Source of the DNA: Flavisphingomonas formosensis
Lineage (GTDB): Bacteria; Pseudomonadota; Alphaproteobacteria; Sphingomonadales; Sphingomonadaceae
Reading direction: 5' to 3'
Length of the DNA stretch: 64,000 nucleotides
Assembly (NCBI RefSeq): GCF_009755815.1
Contig: NZ_WRPK01000001.1
Span: forward strand, 930,001 to 994,000
Below the pieces are notes generated by a model. The model searched no databases. It had not been told where the DNA came from and saw only the letters and a list, made by a program, of their open reading frames with translations. The position numbers and the translations under genes were made by a program. Below, one piece after another: positions 53,240 through 62,026 of this stretch. Within the stretch, counting starts at the first letter, position 1; the number at the start of each line of letters is the position of its first letter.

Positions 53240-56200
53240 TCAGCCGCTCACATAGTCGCCGAGGCCGGCGGCTTGATAAAAAGGTTGGATAGGAATGCTC
53301 GGCAGGCCACTATACTGGCCGACGAGCATGGAAGCCAGGTTGGCCATGTCGTTCCGGACGTCGGGCAACTTGTCGTAATTGAAAGGCTCGCTGCCATAAG
53401 GGCCGCTCACGAACGCCGCGCCTCCGGAAAACGGCGTGTCAGAAAACGAATAGGTGATCGCCTGTTTCCCTGCCACTACGGCGCCTATGCTGTGGCCGGT
53501 GGGATTATAGGTGGTCGCGAAGCTGGACGAACCGCTGAACCTCAAGCCGCCGCGCCGATCGCCATGAGCGGCCGCGTTGAGCAACGTTACGCTATCCGCG
53601 CCGTTAAGGTCGATCGTCACTGTACACTGGCCGTCGTTGTTGCGCGCGACGCTGAACAGCTTCGGCCCGCGCAAATCCTTCACGCTCTGGCCACGCATCA
53701 GGTTCCAGAGATACGCGAGACGGCGCATTTCCTCGTCGTAGCCGCCATTTTCAAAGTGGTACTGGTCGCCCGACACATGCTTGATGTCGAGCAGGTACGG
53801 GCCGAGGAAGAACAGGTCCGGATTGTCCTGACATGCCTGCCATATTGACTTGTTGAGCGCTTCGAAGCGGACGTCATCAGCGCCCCATACGGAGGTGCAG
53901 GGCACGAGCAACCCTTTGACCGGCCGTCCCGTCACCGCCATGAGCGCCTGCACTTCCGCTTTTACATTGGCGGTGTAGGCGGTCGACTTTGCGGTATCCT
54001 GTAGATCATACTGGCCACCGATGTAGATGAAGCTGCCGAAATCGCCGCCGGCATGATCGATGCCGTCGAGCACGGCGGAATAATTGTCGCTGCCAGGCGC
54101 GCGCTGCGTCGCGTCGGTCGCCCCGCGACCGCCGATGATATTGCACATCGGAAAGGCGGAGGTAAGGTTCTGGGCCGTCGCGCCGAAGGTCGCAATCGGC
54201 GTGTTGCTGGCGGGGATGAACTGCCGCCGGGTGTCCGGTGTCGGCCAACTCATGTTCCCGACCTGCGTTCCGATCAGGCCATGGATGGCCCAATAATCAG
54301 CAGGTGCAGCAAGCGCTCCTCCACTGGTCGCCAGCAACGGATTGACCTCAAGGCTCTGCCCGAGCCAGAGGATCACCTCGCCAGCCTTCGCGATCGGACT
54401 CGGCGGCGAGACCGCGTGGCCCGAGCTGACTATATCGTTCCGTTGCACCCGAAAGACGATGCCAGCACTTGGCGGGGTGTCGATCGTCGGCGCGTTGCCT
54501 TTGAAATTCAGCTGGTCATCGGTGCTGAAATTGCTGAGCGTTGTCCAGTCGAACAATTGGCTGCCGCTCGCGTCGTCGATCCGACACTGAAGACTTCCGG
54601 GGTTCTGCACGGTCAGCTTGCCGCGCACCTTGAGGTTAAGCGAACCATTAGCCTCGCGCTGAAGCACGCGGTTGGGCGCGAACAGGCGCGCCATGAGCTG
54701 GCTGTTGGGATCACCCACTGTAAATTCGCTGGCGCTAGAAGCCGGGATGCTCCCACGGAAGCCATGCTTGTAGGTAAGCGGCGCCGCTTGCGACAGTTGC
54801 GTCGCCACCACCTGATTTCCGAGCCGGCGGCCATTATGGTAGAGGGTGACGATCTTGTCGGATCCGGACGGTGCCCATTCGAGGCAATAGCTGTCATCGT
54901 CCAGGCCGGTGTCAGACGTGGAGAATGCCCCTCCGGCGGCCGTGCCGCCGCCGGCATTGACTGTGCCATTGAGGAATGCTCGCAACGAACAGCTTCCCGC
55001 AACGCCCGCGGCGCCGGTGCGCAGGAAGGCGTAGCCACTCAGGCCCGCCGTGCCGCCGCCGGCGGCGATGGTGAGATGCTGCGGACAGAACAGACCGGAC
55101 CCGATCGCGGAACCGCCGGTGTAAGTGCTGATTTTCCCGGTATAGGTGATCCACTGGCTGTTCGACGTGTCCGTCTGGATCGTGACGAATGTGCCATTGG
55201 CCGCCGAACCCTGGCCACCCGAAAGCCGCCCGCTGCCATCCGTGGTGATCGGGTTATTGTTCGATCCGGTGTAGGCTGTGGCCGCCCAAGTCTTGCTGCC
55301 TTGAGTAGTTGTCCGAGCTGTGATGGTCGAGGAAGATCCCGAGAAATCGTCAAGCACCGCGGGATTGCCGACGGGCGGCGGCGGCGGCGTATAGATGCTG
55401 GTAAGATCGCCATACGCGATGCCGCTTGCGGCGGAGGTCTTAAGGACGGTGAAGACGCCGAACTGCAGATTGACGTTGTTATACCCGCTCTTGCTGTTCA
55501 CCGTCACGCCCGCGACAGGTTTCAGGTGGATGGTTGCAGGGCCATATTGCTCTACCTCGGCATACCAGCCATCACGGTAAGAGGCCGGATCGAAGCGTAC
55601 TTCTGCGTCAGCATTGGCGTTCACCCGCACATGGAACCCAAGGTCGCTGTCGAGCAGGGAATAGTTACCCGACACTGTCTTGATCGGCTTGCCGCTAATC
55701 GTCGCCGCGACGGCCTGTTGCGCCGCCTCGCGTGCAATGCCCGCATCTTCACGCGCACCCGATGCAGCGCTCAGGAGATCACTATAACTCGCGCCCACCA
55801 GCAACTCGCCCGTATCATCGAAGCCCAGCACCTTGCCTGCGCGATCGGCGGCTACCGGTGCGTTTCCGACGGTTTCCCCCGGCGGCATCAGGATGGCGCG
55901 CTGGAGCAGGCCGTTCATGTAGATGTCGCGTGCCGCCGCGCGGTCCAGTGCGTTGGTCACGACTTCGGGCAGATAGGGCGCCTGGTTGCTGAACGCGATC
56001 TGCTGCTTGAACGAGGGGGTGGAGAGGATGAACAGCGGGTCGCCCGGTGCGGGCGCCGTGGCGAAGCGGATCGTGCCGCCCTGATCGCCGGGGATCACGC
56101 TGTACAGGCCGGGATCGAGGATCGCGCTGCTCCCGTCCTCGGCGATGCGCGCCACTGCGATGCCGGGGGCGCCGTCGGTGACAAACATGTCGAACGCGAA

Positions 56201-56269
56201 GGGAAAATCGGTGACGACGCCGTCCGGAGAGAACGGCCCCGCATGGGATTCGATGTTGGAAATCGGCAT
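53240..56269 (-). CDS. Tail fibre/tailspike with SGNH esterase domain
   Basis: A 1009-residue structural protein. Residues 1-160 (ISNIESHAGPFSPDGVVTDFPFAF, YLPEVVTNALDRAAARDIYMNGLLQRAIL) resemble the particle-binding N-terminus of podoviral fibres. A helical stretch (160-200), a beta region, a Pro-run linker (295-299) and a Gly/Ser/Thr-rich jelly-roll-like region (about 300-520) follow. The C-terminal third has an SGNH/SASA esterase motif set: GQS with S639, GGQYD at 751-755, and DQYHF with D835 and H838. It probably binds and deacylates a surface polysaccharide. The start is set at ATG 56269 behind GAAAGGG. Confidence 0.85.
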   Translation of the reverse strand: MPISNIESHAGPFSPDGVVTDFPFAFDMFVTDGAPGIAVARIAEDGSSAILDPGLYSVIPGDQGGTIRFATAPAPGDPLFILSTPSFKQQIAFSNQAPYLPEVVTNALDRAAARDIYMNGLLQRAILMPPGETVGNAPVAADRAGKVLGFDDTGELLVGASYSDLLSAASGAREDAGIAREAAQQAVAATISGKPIKTVSGNYSLLDSDLGFHVRVNANADAEVRFDPASYRDGWYAEVEQYGPATIHLKPVAGVTVNSKSGYNNVNLQFGVFTVLKTSAASGIAYGDLTSIYTPPPPPVGNPAVLDDFSGSSSTITARTTTQGSKTWAATAYTGSNNNPITTDGSGRLSGGQGSAANGTFVTIQTDTSNSQWITYTGKISTYTGGSAIGSGLFCPQHLTIAAGGGTAGLSGYAFLRTGAAGVAGSCSLRAFLNGTVNAGGGTAAGGAFSTSDTGLDDDSYCLEWAPSGSDKIVTLYHNGRRLGNQVVATQLSQAAPLTYKHGFRGSIPASSASEFTVGDPNSQLMARLFAPNRVLQREANGSLNLKVRGKLTVQNPGSLQCRIDDASGSQLFDWTTLSNFSTDDQLNFKGNAPTIDTPPSAGIVFRVQRNDIVSSGHAVSPPSPIAKAGEVILWLGQSLEVNPLLATSGGALAAPADYWAIHGLIGTQVGNMSWPTPDTRRQFIPASNTPIATFGATAQNLTSAFPMCNIIGGRGATDATQRAPGSDNYSAVLDGIDHAGGDFGSFIYIGGQYDLQDTAKSTAYTANVKAEVQALMAVTGRPVKGLLVPCTSVWGADDVRFEALNKSIWQACQDNPDLFFLGPYLLDIKHVSGDQYHFENGGYDEEMRRLAYLWNLMRGQSVKDLRGPKLFSVARNNDGQCTVTIDLNGADSVTLLNAAAHGDRRGGLRFSGSSSFATTYNPTGHSIGAVVAGKQAITYSFSDTPFSGGAAFVSGPYGSEPFNYDKLPDVRNDMANLASMLVGQYSGLPSIPIQPFYQAAGLGDYVSG

Positions 56270-56865
56270 GACGGCCCTTTCGGTGGAATATCGAAAGGCT
56301 AGGGAGGGCAGGGGGATTGCCGCCAGCCCTGTCCTCGCCCGTCCCGCCAGATGCGAAAGGCGGGAGCGGGAGGAGCCTGTTATCAAGGCGCGACGTGGCC
56401 GATTCATCGGGCCTTGATAGGAACCCGTGCGGGGCTCGAGCGAAATCAGCGCTTGATACGCCGGCATCTTCGGGATTGCGTACAAGGCGCGCCATCGATG
56501 CTGGCGTACGCCCGGGTGCTCCGGGCGGGCGCGCCGTTCTGGCACTGCGCGCCCACCCTACCCCACAGATCGGCCGGCCGCGTGGAGCCCGCGCAAAGAG
56601 GCGTCTCGTCCGCCGGAGCCCCAATTCCGCATCGCGGCGTGCGGCATCCTCGGGCACACGCTGCATTGTCGGGATAACTATCTGGAGGGCATATGCTTTA
56701 TTACGCGAGGACGGCTTTTGCCGTTCCGTGGCGCCGGTTAAGCGCGATGATCGGGATTTTGCAATGGATGCGGCAGATTCACGCAATCTTCTCCGTTTTC
56801 GGCTACCTGCTTTCGCCCTATCTCCCTGTGTAATCAGGGCTTTGGTCAGAATCGGCGCGGGCGGC
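56270..56865. other. Intergenic region between tail fibre and winged-helix gene
   Basis: About 600 bp without a supported gene; open frames here lack coding character. It separates two divergently transcribed genes and so should hold promoters for both. A small hairpin is visible at 56510-56526 (GCCCGG and CCGGGC). In T7-like order this is where gp15- and gp16-like ejection protein genes would be expected. Confidence 0.6.
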
Positions 56866-57780
56866 ATGGCGAAGGAGCAGGACGAGGCGCACCGCATCAC
56901 CGATCCCGAATTCGGCGTCCCCTATATCACAGCCGAAACGATCCGCGCACATCCGCGTTTTGCTGAGGCGCGCAGCCTCTATCTGCAGAATCTGCTCACG
57001 CTCTATGGCGACGATCCGTTCCTCAACAAGCTGTTGCTGGAAGCGGCGCGCACCGTCGTGTTCGGTGGCATTATATGCCTCGTCGCCGCGCAGGACCCGG
57101 CCGATCGCACCACCTGGCCGACCCTCGCAAATGTGAAGCGCCTGCTCGAGCCGTTTCGAATGAGCAGCCCGCGGCGAATCGAGCAGATCGTCTCGCGCCT
57201 GATCGCGGTCGGCTATGTTGTGCAGCGCAGCGCGCCGAACGACGCGCGCGTGCGGCTGCTGGCGCCGACCATGCCGATGCTGCGCCATGACCAGGATTGG
57301 CTCGCGGCCTATTATCAGCCGCTTGCGCTGCTGTATCCCGGCGCGCTCTACGAACGGCCGCTGGCCCGCGATCGCGCCTTCCAGTTCGCGCAGCGCCGCG
57401 CCGCCTTCGCCTTCAATCCGCGCTCGGCGCAGGTGCTGGTCGGCAATCCGGACATGATGCTGTTCGCTGGCCGCGACGCCGGCGCGCTGATCCTCGCGCA
57501 GGTCGTGCAGGATGCGCAGCACGGGCGGAATAGCTCTTTCGATGCGATCGGCCGCCGCTTCGCGGTCTCGCGCACGCATGTGCGGCTGCTCCTCCAGGAT
57601 GCCGCCGCGCGCGGCCTGATGCGGCTGCACGGCCGCGGCGGCCAGCAGGTGGACCTGCTGCCGCCGCTATGGTCGATGCTCGACCGCTTCGTGTCGGACG
57701 GCATGTCCGCCCACGATCTCACCGCCGCCGTCGCCCGCCGCGCGCTGGAAAGCGAGGCGCGGCTGCGTGAGGTGGGTTAG
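56866..57780 (+). CDS. Predicted double winged-helix DNA-binding protein
   Basis: A 304-residue protein of no recognised family. Two helix-turn-helix-like units can be read: TWPTLANVKRLLEPFRMSSPRRIEQIVSRLIAVGYVVQ around the middle and SSFDAIGRRFAVSRTHVRLLLQDAAARGLM in the C-terminal third, the second like MarR/Crp wings. The start is taken at ATG 56866 (MAKEQDEAHRITDPEFGVPY); ATG 56764 is an in-frame alternative. It is the only plus-strand gene inside the minus-strand phage tail module, convergent with the gp14-like gene, so a regulator of the module or a chromosomal insertion are both possible. Confidence 0.72.
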   Translation: MAKEQDEAHRITDPEFGVPYITAETIRAHPRFAEARSLYLQNLLTLYGDDPFLNKLLLEAARTVVFGGIICLVAAQDPADRTTWPTLANVKRLLEPFRMSSPRRIEQIVSRLIAVGYVVQRSAPNDARVRLLAPTMPMLRHDQDWLAAYYQPLALLYPGALYERPLARDRAFQFAQRRAAFAFNPRSAQVLVGNPDMMLFAGRDAGALILAQVVQDAQHGRNSSFDAIGRRFAVSRTHVRLLLQDAAARGLMRLHGRGGQQVDLLPPLWSMLDRFVSDGMSAHDLTAAVARRALESEARLREVG

Positions 57781-57794
57781 GGCGCGGGATCAAC

Positions 57795-58346
57795 CTATGC
57801 CATCGTAACCTTACCTGGAAAGGCTGGCGGTTTCGGGATTTTCTCCCATTTTTCAGGGCTGAATTGTTTGGAGAAATTGGTCGCTCCGCCAAGAATGCTG
57901 CTCGCGGTGCCGAATGCAGCATCCAGCATCGTTCCTCGTGCCGCGGCCCGGTTCCCGATGGCGCTGGCGCGATTGCTCCAGCCGTCGACGTCATAGCCGC
58001 GGATCTGGCTCGCAGTGCCGCGTCGCTGCCGGTCCAGCGCATCCTGGCCCAGCATCGCGATGTCGTCCTGCGCCTGTGCGGCCGATCCGAAGCCGACGTC
58101 CAGCCCGCTCGCTGCCGCCGCCGCGCGTTGCGCGCCCATCTGCTGCGCGGTCTTGCGCTGCAGGTCCCGGTCGGCGAGTTGCCCTTCTGTGATCGCGTCC
58201 TTGGCTTGGTCGGCGGCGAACTTCGCCCTTTGGTCGGCCACATTGGCGGCATAGCGTTGCTGGCTGGCTTGAACCATGCCGGAGGTCAGCTTGCTTGCAG
58301 CGGTCACCGCTGTGGATGCAATGATCAGTGTTGCGGGGTCGCACAT
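57795..58346 (-). CDS. Internal virion protein, T7 gp14-like
   Basis: A 183-residue Ala/Gln-rich helical protein beginning MCDPATLIIASTAVTAASKLTSGMVQASQQRYAANVADQRAKFAADQAK, the usual opening (membrane-active helix plus long helix) of podoviral gp14-type proteins, which form part of the ejection channel in the host envelope. The ATG shares one base with the stop of the upstream gp13-like gene (TGATG). In T7, gp14 acts with gp15 and gp16, for which no genes are seen here. Confidence 0.78.
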   Translation of the reverse strand: MCDPATLIIASTAVTAASKLTSGMVQASQQRYAANVADQRAKFAADQAKDAITEGQLADRDLQRKTAQQMGAQRAAAAASGLDVGFGSAAQAQDDIAMLGQDALDRQRRGTASQIRGYDVDGWSNRASAIGNRAAARGTMLDAAFGTASSILGGATNFSKQFSPEKWEKIPKPPAFPGKVTMA

Positions 58347-58798
58347 CAGCGTTGGCTCCAGAAAAAGTGAAAGGGTTGGTTGCCGATCATGTGCAGGTCC
58401 GGCTCGACGACGAATCCCCAGCGTTTCAGCAGCCGGATCGCCGCTCGGTTGCCGCAGGACACGGCATTGTCGAGCCGCGGGAAATCGGCGTGCATGCGAT
58501 CGAGAAAGGCGGGTCCGAAGCGCAGGAGCGCCCGCCCATGGCGCAGCACGGCGTCCGATCCGAGAAACCAGGGGATGCCGCTGCGCTCCAGCGCCGATCG
58601 CGGCGAGACGCCGAACATTGCCTGCGGTTCGCCGTCTACCAGCGCGCTCCAAGCGACGGTCGCGCCCGCAAGGCCGATGGCAAGCGCGGCGTCCGGCGCA
58701 TGTCCGGCCGCGGCACATTCCAATCGGTCGATCGTCCGCATCCGTGCGGCAATGGGCGCGACATGGCCGGGCGCGGCCTCGATGATGGACAGGATCAT
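58346..58798 (-). CDS. gp13-like phage protein with GNAT fold
   Basis: A 150-residue protein: MILSIIEAAPGHVAPIAARMRTIDRLECAAAGHAPDAAL, VDGEPQAMFGV, PWFLGSDAVLRHGRALLRFG and NAVSCGNRAAIRLLKRWGFVVEPD. The last block is a degenerate acetyl-CoA-binding region of the GNAT fold, as in the T7 gp13 / DUF2833 family found between the nozzle and gp14 genes. Its start overlaps the end of the nozzle gene by 4 bp and its stop overlaps the gp14-like start. Confidence 0.78.
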   Translation of the reverse strand: MILSIIEAAPGHVAPIAARMRTIDRLECAAAGHAPDAALAIGLAGATVAWSALVDGEPQAMFGVSPRSALERSGIPWFLGSDAVLRHGRALLRFGPAFLDRMHADFPRLDNAVSCGNRAAIRLLKRWGFVVEPDLHMIGNQPFHFFWSQR

Positions 58799-60615
58799 GC
58801 GTCCTCCGTCACGATCGGGTCGAGGAACGCCGCCGTCAGCGTGAAGGGCAGCGGATAGCTTTGGCGGATGATGAGGCTGCTCTGATTGGCCGCCACCGGC
58901 TCCATGTCCACCTCCACATCCTCGCTCAGCAGATGAGCCGGCTCGCCCCACGGCTCGTCCAGCCGCGGCTTGAGCTCGTAAAGGCTGTCCTGGTCCGGCC
59001 CCGCGAAGAGGCCGCGCGTGTTGACGAGGCGCAGCACCGCGCGGCCGACCATCTGTTGCTTGCCCATGTTCGTGCCGTCGAGCGGGAAGCTCAGCGGCAG
59101 CGTTTCGACCGTCGCCGTGTAGGGAATGCCCGCATGGATCACCTTCGCGGCGACGGGTAGGAAGGCCTTTCCATCCGTCACTATGAGCCCATCCTGCACG
59201 TTTCCGTCCGCCAGCGCGCTGATCGTGCGGCCTTCGAGATGATGCAGGTTGGTCAGCGTCTGGGTCGGCTCGTCAAAGGCATAGGAGACCGCGCAATCGA
59301 GATGGCAGGCGTCGATGACATTTTCCCAGGAGGGCGAGGCCATGCGTTCGAGGAAGCGCTTTTCCCCGTCCCCGAACGCCCGCCGCACCACCAGATAGAG
59401 CCGGTCCTCCGTGCGCTGGGTTTCGGTATCGATGATCTCCGATATGACGCATAGCTGCTCGACGAAACCGTCCGTTTCGCAGATCGTCCAGCCCCACACC
59501 TCCTGCTCGGCCTCCCAGGTGAAGCAGAGCAGCTTGCCGTCGTCGCGCGCCGCCCAGATGCAGGAGAGCGGATCCTGCGCATAGGCCCAGGAGGTGATGT
59601 CCATGTTGCGGAACAGATGCGGCGAATAAATGGCGACGTCGTTGGACGAAAAGCCGTTGATCTCGAACTTGAAGCCAATCGCGCGCACCGAGGTGCCGAC
59701 CTTCGGCTTGAAGAACACCGCACTGTCGATCACCAGCGGATTGAGGCGGGAGGAGCCGCGTCCGGATTGCTTGCGCGCCACGATCTGGGTGGCGGAGAGA
59801 TAGCCGCCGGCGTCGTCGCCGCCATTGACCTTGATCAGCCCGTCAGAGGTGAGCAGCAGCAGATCGGTGAATGAAACGAGCTGGTTCACCGAATTGACCT
59901 TTTGGCCCACCGCCACGAACGACAGGGAATCGTCCGCCTTCAGCGGCGTCGAGGTGTCGAAATTCTCGAAATCGGCGGATTGCGATCCCCACACGCCGTT
60001 GGGCTTGTTGATCGTGCGCCCCAGCATCAGCCGCTGCTCGTGGAAGGTGACGGTGGAAGGATAATCGCCGGAGGCCGCGAACGGATTTTCGCCCTTCGGC
60101 GGGCCGTCGGTCAGGTCCGGGCCGATATTATCGTCGCGGAAGGCCGTCGATTCGGTGGTACCGATATAACCGTAACTGCCGCTATTGTCGGCTTTGTAGA
60201 CACGATAGCGCTCGGCGCCGGTCACTCCCGTCCAGCTCAGCGAATTATAGTTGCGCTTCAGCGTGAGATCGTTGGTGAAGGTGACGGAGTTGGACGCGCG
60301 GCTTTCCTGGCCGCTGTCGTCGTCGACCGCGGTCACGACATAGCTGGCGGGCTGCGGGAAATAGCTGTTGCCGTCATTGTCGTCGTCGGTGTTCGGGATG
60401 TAGGCGACGCCGGTCAGTCCGGTGGGCGGTGAGAGCGTAGGGCCGAACGTGACGTCGGCGAAGCTCCAGCTGGTATGCCCGCCCCGCACCAGCTTGGTGA
60501 CCGGATAGTTGAGGTGCGCGAGATACATGGTGTCCGCCGTCTGCTCATAATCGACCTCTTCGAGATCGACGGCGTTGTACGGCGAACCGACTTTGTAGAG
60601 ACGTGCGATACCCAT
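58795..60615 (-). CDS. Tail nozzle protein, C-terminal part (gp12-like)
   Basis: A 606-residue phage tail protein: MGIARLYKVGSPYNAVDLEEVDYEQTADTMYLAHLNYPVTKLVRGG opens it, then a fibronectin-III-like insert (SYVVTAVDDDSGQESRASN, LSWTGVTGAERYRVYKADN), TFHEQRLMLGRT, GSQSADFENFDTSTPLKADDSLSF and a beta-propeller-like C-terminal region. In other podoviruses such a start follows directly, within one chain, from the FSKGVISPELMGR-type N-terminus that is here encoded by the preceding gene. The two frames overlap as TGATG. I therefore read them as two halves of one nozzle protein. Confidence 0.8.
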   Translation of the reverse strand: MGIARLYKVGSPYNAVDLEEVDYEQTADTMYLAHLNYPVTKLVRGGHTSWSFADVTFGPTLSPPTGLTGVAYIPNTDDDNDGNSYFPQPASYVVTAVDDDSGQESRASNSVTFTNDLTLKRNYNSLSWTGVTGAERYRVYKADNSGSYGYIGTTESTAFRDDNIGPDLTDGPPKGENPFAASGDYPSTVTFHEQRLMLGRTINKPNGVWGSQSADFENFDTSTPLKADDSLSFVAVGQKVNSVNQLVSFTDLLLLTSDGLIKVNGGDDAGGYLSATQIVARKQSGRGSSRLNPLVIDSAVFFKPKVGTSVRAIGFKFEINGFSSNDVAIYSPHLFRNMDITSWAYAQDPLSCIWAARDDGKLLCFTWEAEQEVWGWTICETDGFVEQLCVISEIIDTETQRTEDRLYLVVRRAFGDGEKRFLERMASPSWENVIDACHLDCAVSYAFDEPTQTLTNLHHLEGRTISALADGNVQDGLIVTDGKAFLPVAAKVIHAGIPYTATVETLPLSFPLDGTNMGKQQMVGRAVLRLVNTRGLFAGPDQDSLYELKPRLDEPWGEPAHLLSEDVEVDMEPVAANQSSLIIRQSYPLPFTLTAAFLDPIVTEDA

Positions 60616-61268
60616 CAGGGAAACATCCTGTGCAAGATGTCGGCGAAACTGCTGCCACCGCCTACGACGACGGGCGGCGGCGGCGTGACCACGGGGGGCA
60701 CGACGGGATCGGGCGGCGGTGGCTCGGGCGCCGCGGTCCGGGTGATGCCGCCGGTGGATCCGGTGAAGGCGCCGAACCCCGTGCCGTCCACATCGATCGA
60801 GAAAGTGTCGTCGTCGATCGCTGCCAGCACGCGGAAGGCGCGATCGTTGAGTTCCGTCATGCCCTCGATGCCCTTGAAGAAGACGTCGTCGCCGGGCGCA
60901 TAGCCGTGGAAGGCGGCGGTGATGACGATCGGATTTGCCTGCGTCGCGCCCGTGACGATCAGCTCTTCCTCGAGCACTATGCCGCCGAGCGCCGCGGGCC
61001 GCATATAGCCCTGGCCCATCTCGAGCACGTATGTCTGCTCGATCGAGAATTCGAAGGGGAAGAGCCGCACGGGCTTTGCGAGGTCGCTTTCCCGGATTTC
61101 CATGACAAGGCGCGTGCCCATTCGCATCTGCACGCCGCCATATTTGAGGATGACGACGTTGGTCGCCTGCTTGAGACCCGAATTATAGGCGGCGACATCG
61201 ATCCGCCCCATCAGTTCGGGGGAGATGACGCCCTTGGAGAAATTGTAGAGGCCGGCCCGGAAGCTCAT
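60615..61268 (-). CDS. Tail nozzle protein, N-terminal part
   Basis: A 217-residue protein. It starts with the typical podoviral nozzle N-terminus: AGLYNFSKGVISPELMGRIDVAAYNSGLKQATN, GGVQMRMGTRLV, VRLFPFEFSIEQTYVLEMGQGYMR. An Ig-like beta insert follows (ITAAFHGYAPGDDVFFKGIEG, RVLAAIDDDTFSIDVDGTG), then a Pro-Val repeat (PPPPDPVVPPVVTPPPP) and a Gly/Ser stretch before the stop. The stop overlaps the start of the next part (TGATG), implying reinitiation or a frameshift. The upstream tail-tubular gene ends 2 bp before it. Confidence 0.8.
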   Translation of the reverse strand: MSFRAGLYNFSKGVISPELMGRIDVAAYNSGLKQATNVVILKYGGVQMRMGTRLVMEIRESDLAKPVRLFPFEFSIEQTYVLEMGQGYMRPAALGGIVLEEELIVTGATQANPIVITAAFHGYAPGDDVFFKGIEGMTELNDRAFRVLAAIDDDTFSIDVDGTGFGAFTGSTGGITRTAAPEPPPPDPVVPPVVTPPPPVVVGGGSSFADILHRMFP

Positions 61269-61270
61269 CG

Positions 61271-61924
61271 TCAGACCCTCCGTGCCCGTGCCGCTTCGGA
61301 GACATAGCCCGTCCGGTCGTGCGGCGATCGGTTGAGATCCTGTGCCATGGCGCGCTGCTTGGCATTTTCGCTGGCCTTGATCAGATCACCCTGGCGTGCG
61401 CGATTCTTGATCAGTGGCATCACGATCCGTGTTGCCAGATCGAGCGACAGCGCCCGCACGAAGCTTTGCGGAAAGCGGTCCTCGGTCACGCCGGAGCGGC
61501 TGTAGGCGAGCACGGCGTTCGGTTGGTCGCTATAAAGAATACCGGCTTCGATCAGATAGGGAATGCGCAGCGCCTCGCCGCCGCCATGGTGCCAGCAGGG
61601 CGCCGCCCGCTGTCCTGCCGTCGCGAAGGCGCCCACCGCCAGCGCCGGATCCTGCGGCGGCAGGATGCGCCGCGGATACAGCATGTCGTTCGGCACCGCA
61701 TAAGCGCAAGCCCATTCGGTCGGACGGTCGTTGGGCACGGCGGCCAGCGCAACGCGCTTCGCCAGGAATTCCCAGTCATGCAGCTCCATCAGCTCGTCGC
61801 GGGCTGCCGGATAATGTTCGCGGCATTTCGCGGCAGGGAGCGATTGCTCGTCCAGCGAGGCGATGGATTTGCTCGGAACCTCGACGAGGGCGAGGTTGCA
61901 AATGGATATGATTGATGTGGCCAT
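61271..61924 (-). CDS. Tail tubular protein A-like (gp11-like) connector
   Basis: A 217-residue protein with the gp11/adaptor-type opening SIISICNLALVEVPSKSIASLDEQSLPAAKCREHYPAARDELMELHDWEFLAKRVALA, then ACAYAVPNDMLYPRRILPP and a C-terminal helical part (RIVMPLIKNRARQGDLIKASENAKQRAMAQDLN). In T7-like phages this ring joins portal and nozzle. It is the first gene of the leftward tail transcript; no portal or capsid gene precedes it, since the next genes upstream encode small membrane proteins. Confidence 0.78.
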   Translation of the reverse strand: MATSIISICNLALVEVPSKSIASLDEQSLPAAKCREHYPAARDELMELHDWEFLAKRVALAAVPNDRPTEWACAYAVPNDMLYPRRILPPQDPALAVGAFATAGQRAAPCWHHGGGEALRIPYLIEAGILYSDQPNAVLAYSRSGVTEDRFPQSFVRALSLDLATRIVMPLIKNRARQGDLIKASENAKQRAMAQDLNRSPHDRTGYVSEAARARRV

Positions 61925-62026
61925 GACGATGACGCTGCCATCGGCATCGGGATTGCCGCCAGCGGATCGTACGGCATCGATTCGTTACAGGCGGAAATCG
62001 TCGCCTGTCCTGGTCTCGCGCCGTTA

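Noticed and set aside
54053-56302. A 749-codon open frame antisense to the tail fibre
   Set aside because: The minus strand carries the SGNH motif set and the fibre N-terminus; the opposite reading lacks structure.
56317-56865. Extending the winged-helix protein upstream to 56317
   Set aside because: The added 183 residues are Arg/Ala/Pro-rich with no family character and no ribosome-binding site; the protein-like text begins near 56866.
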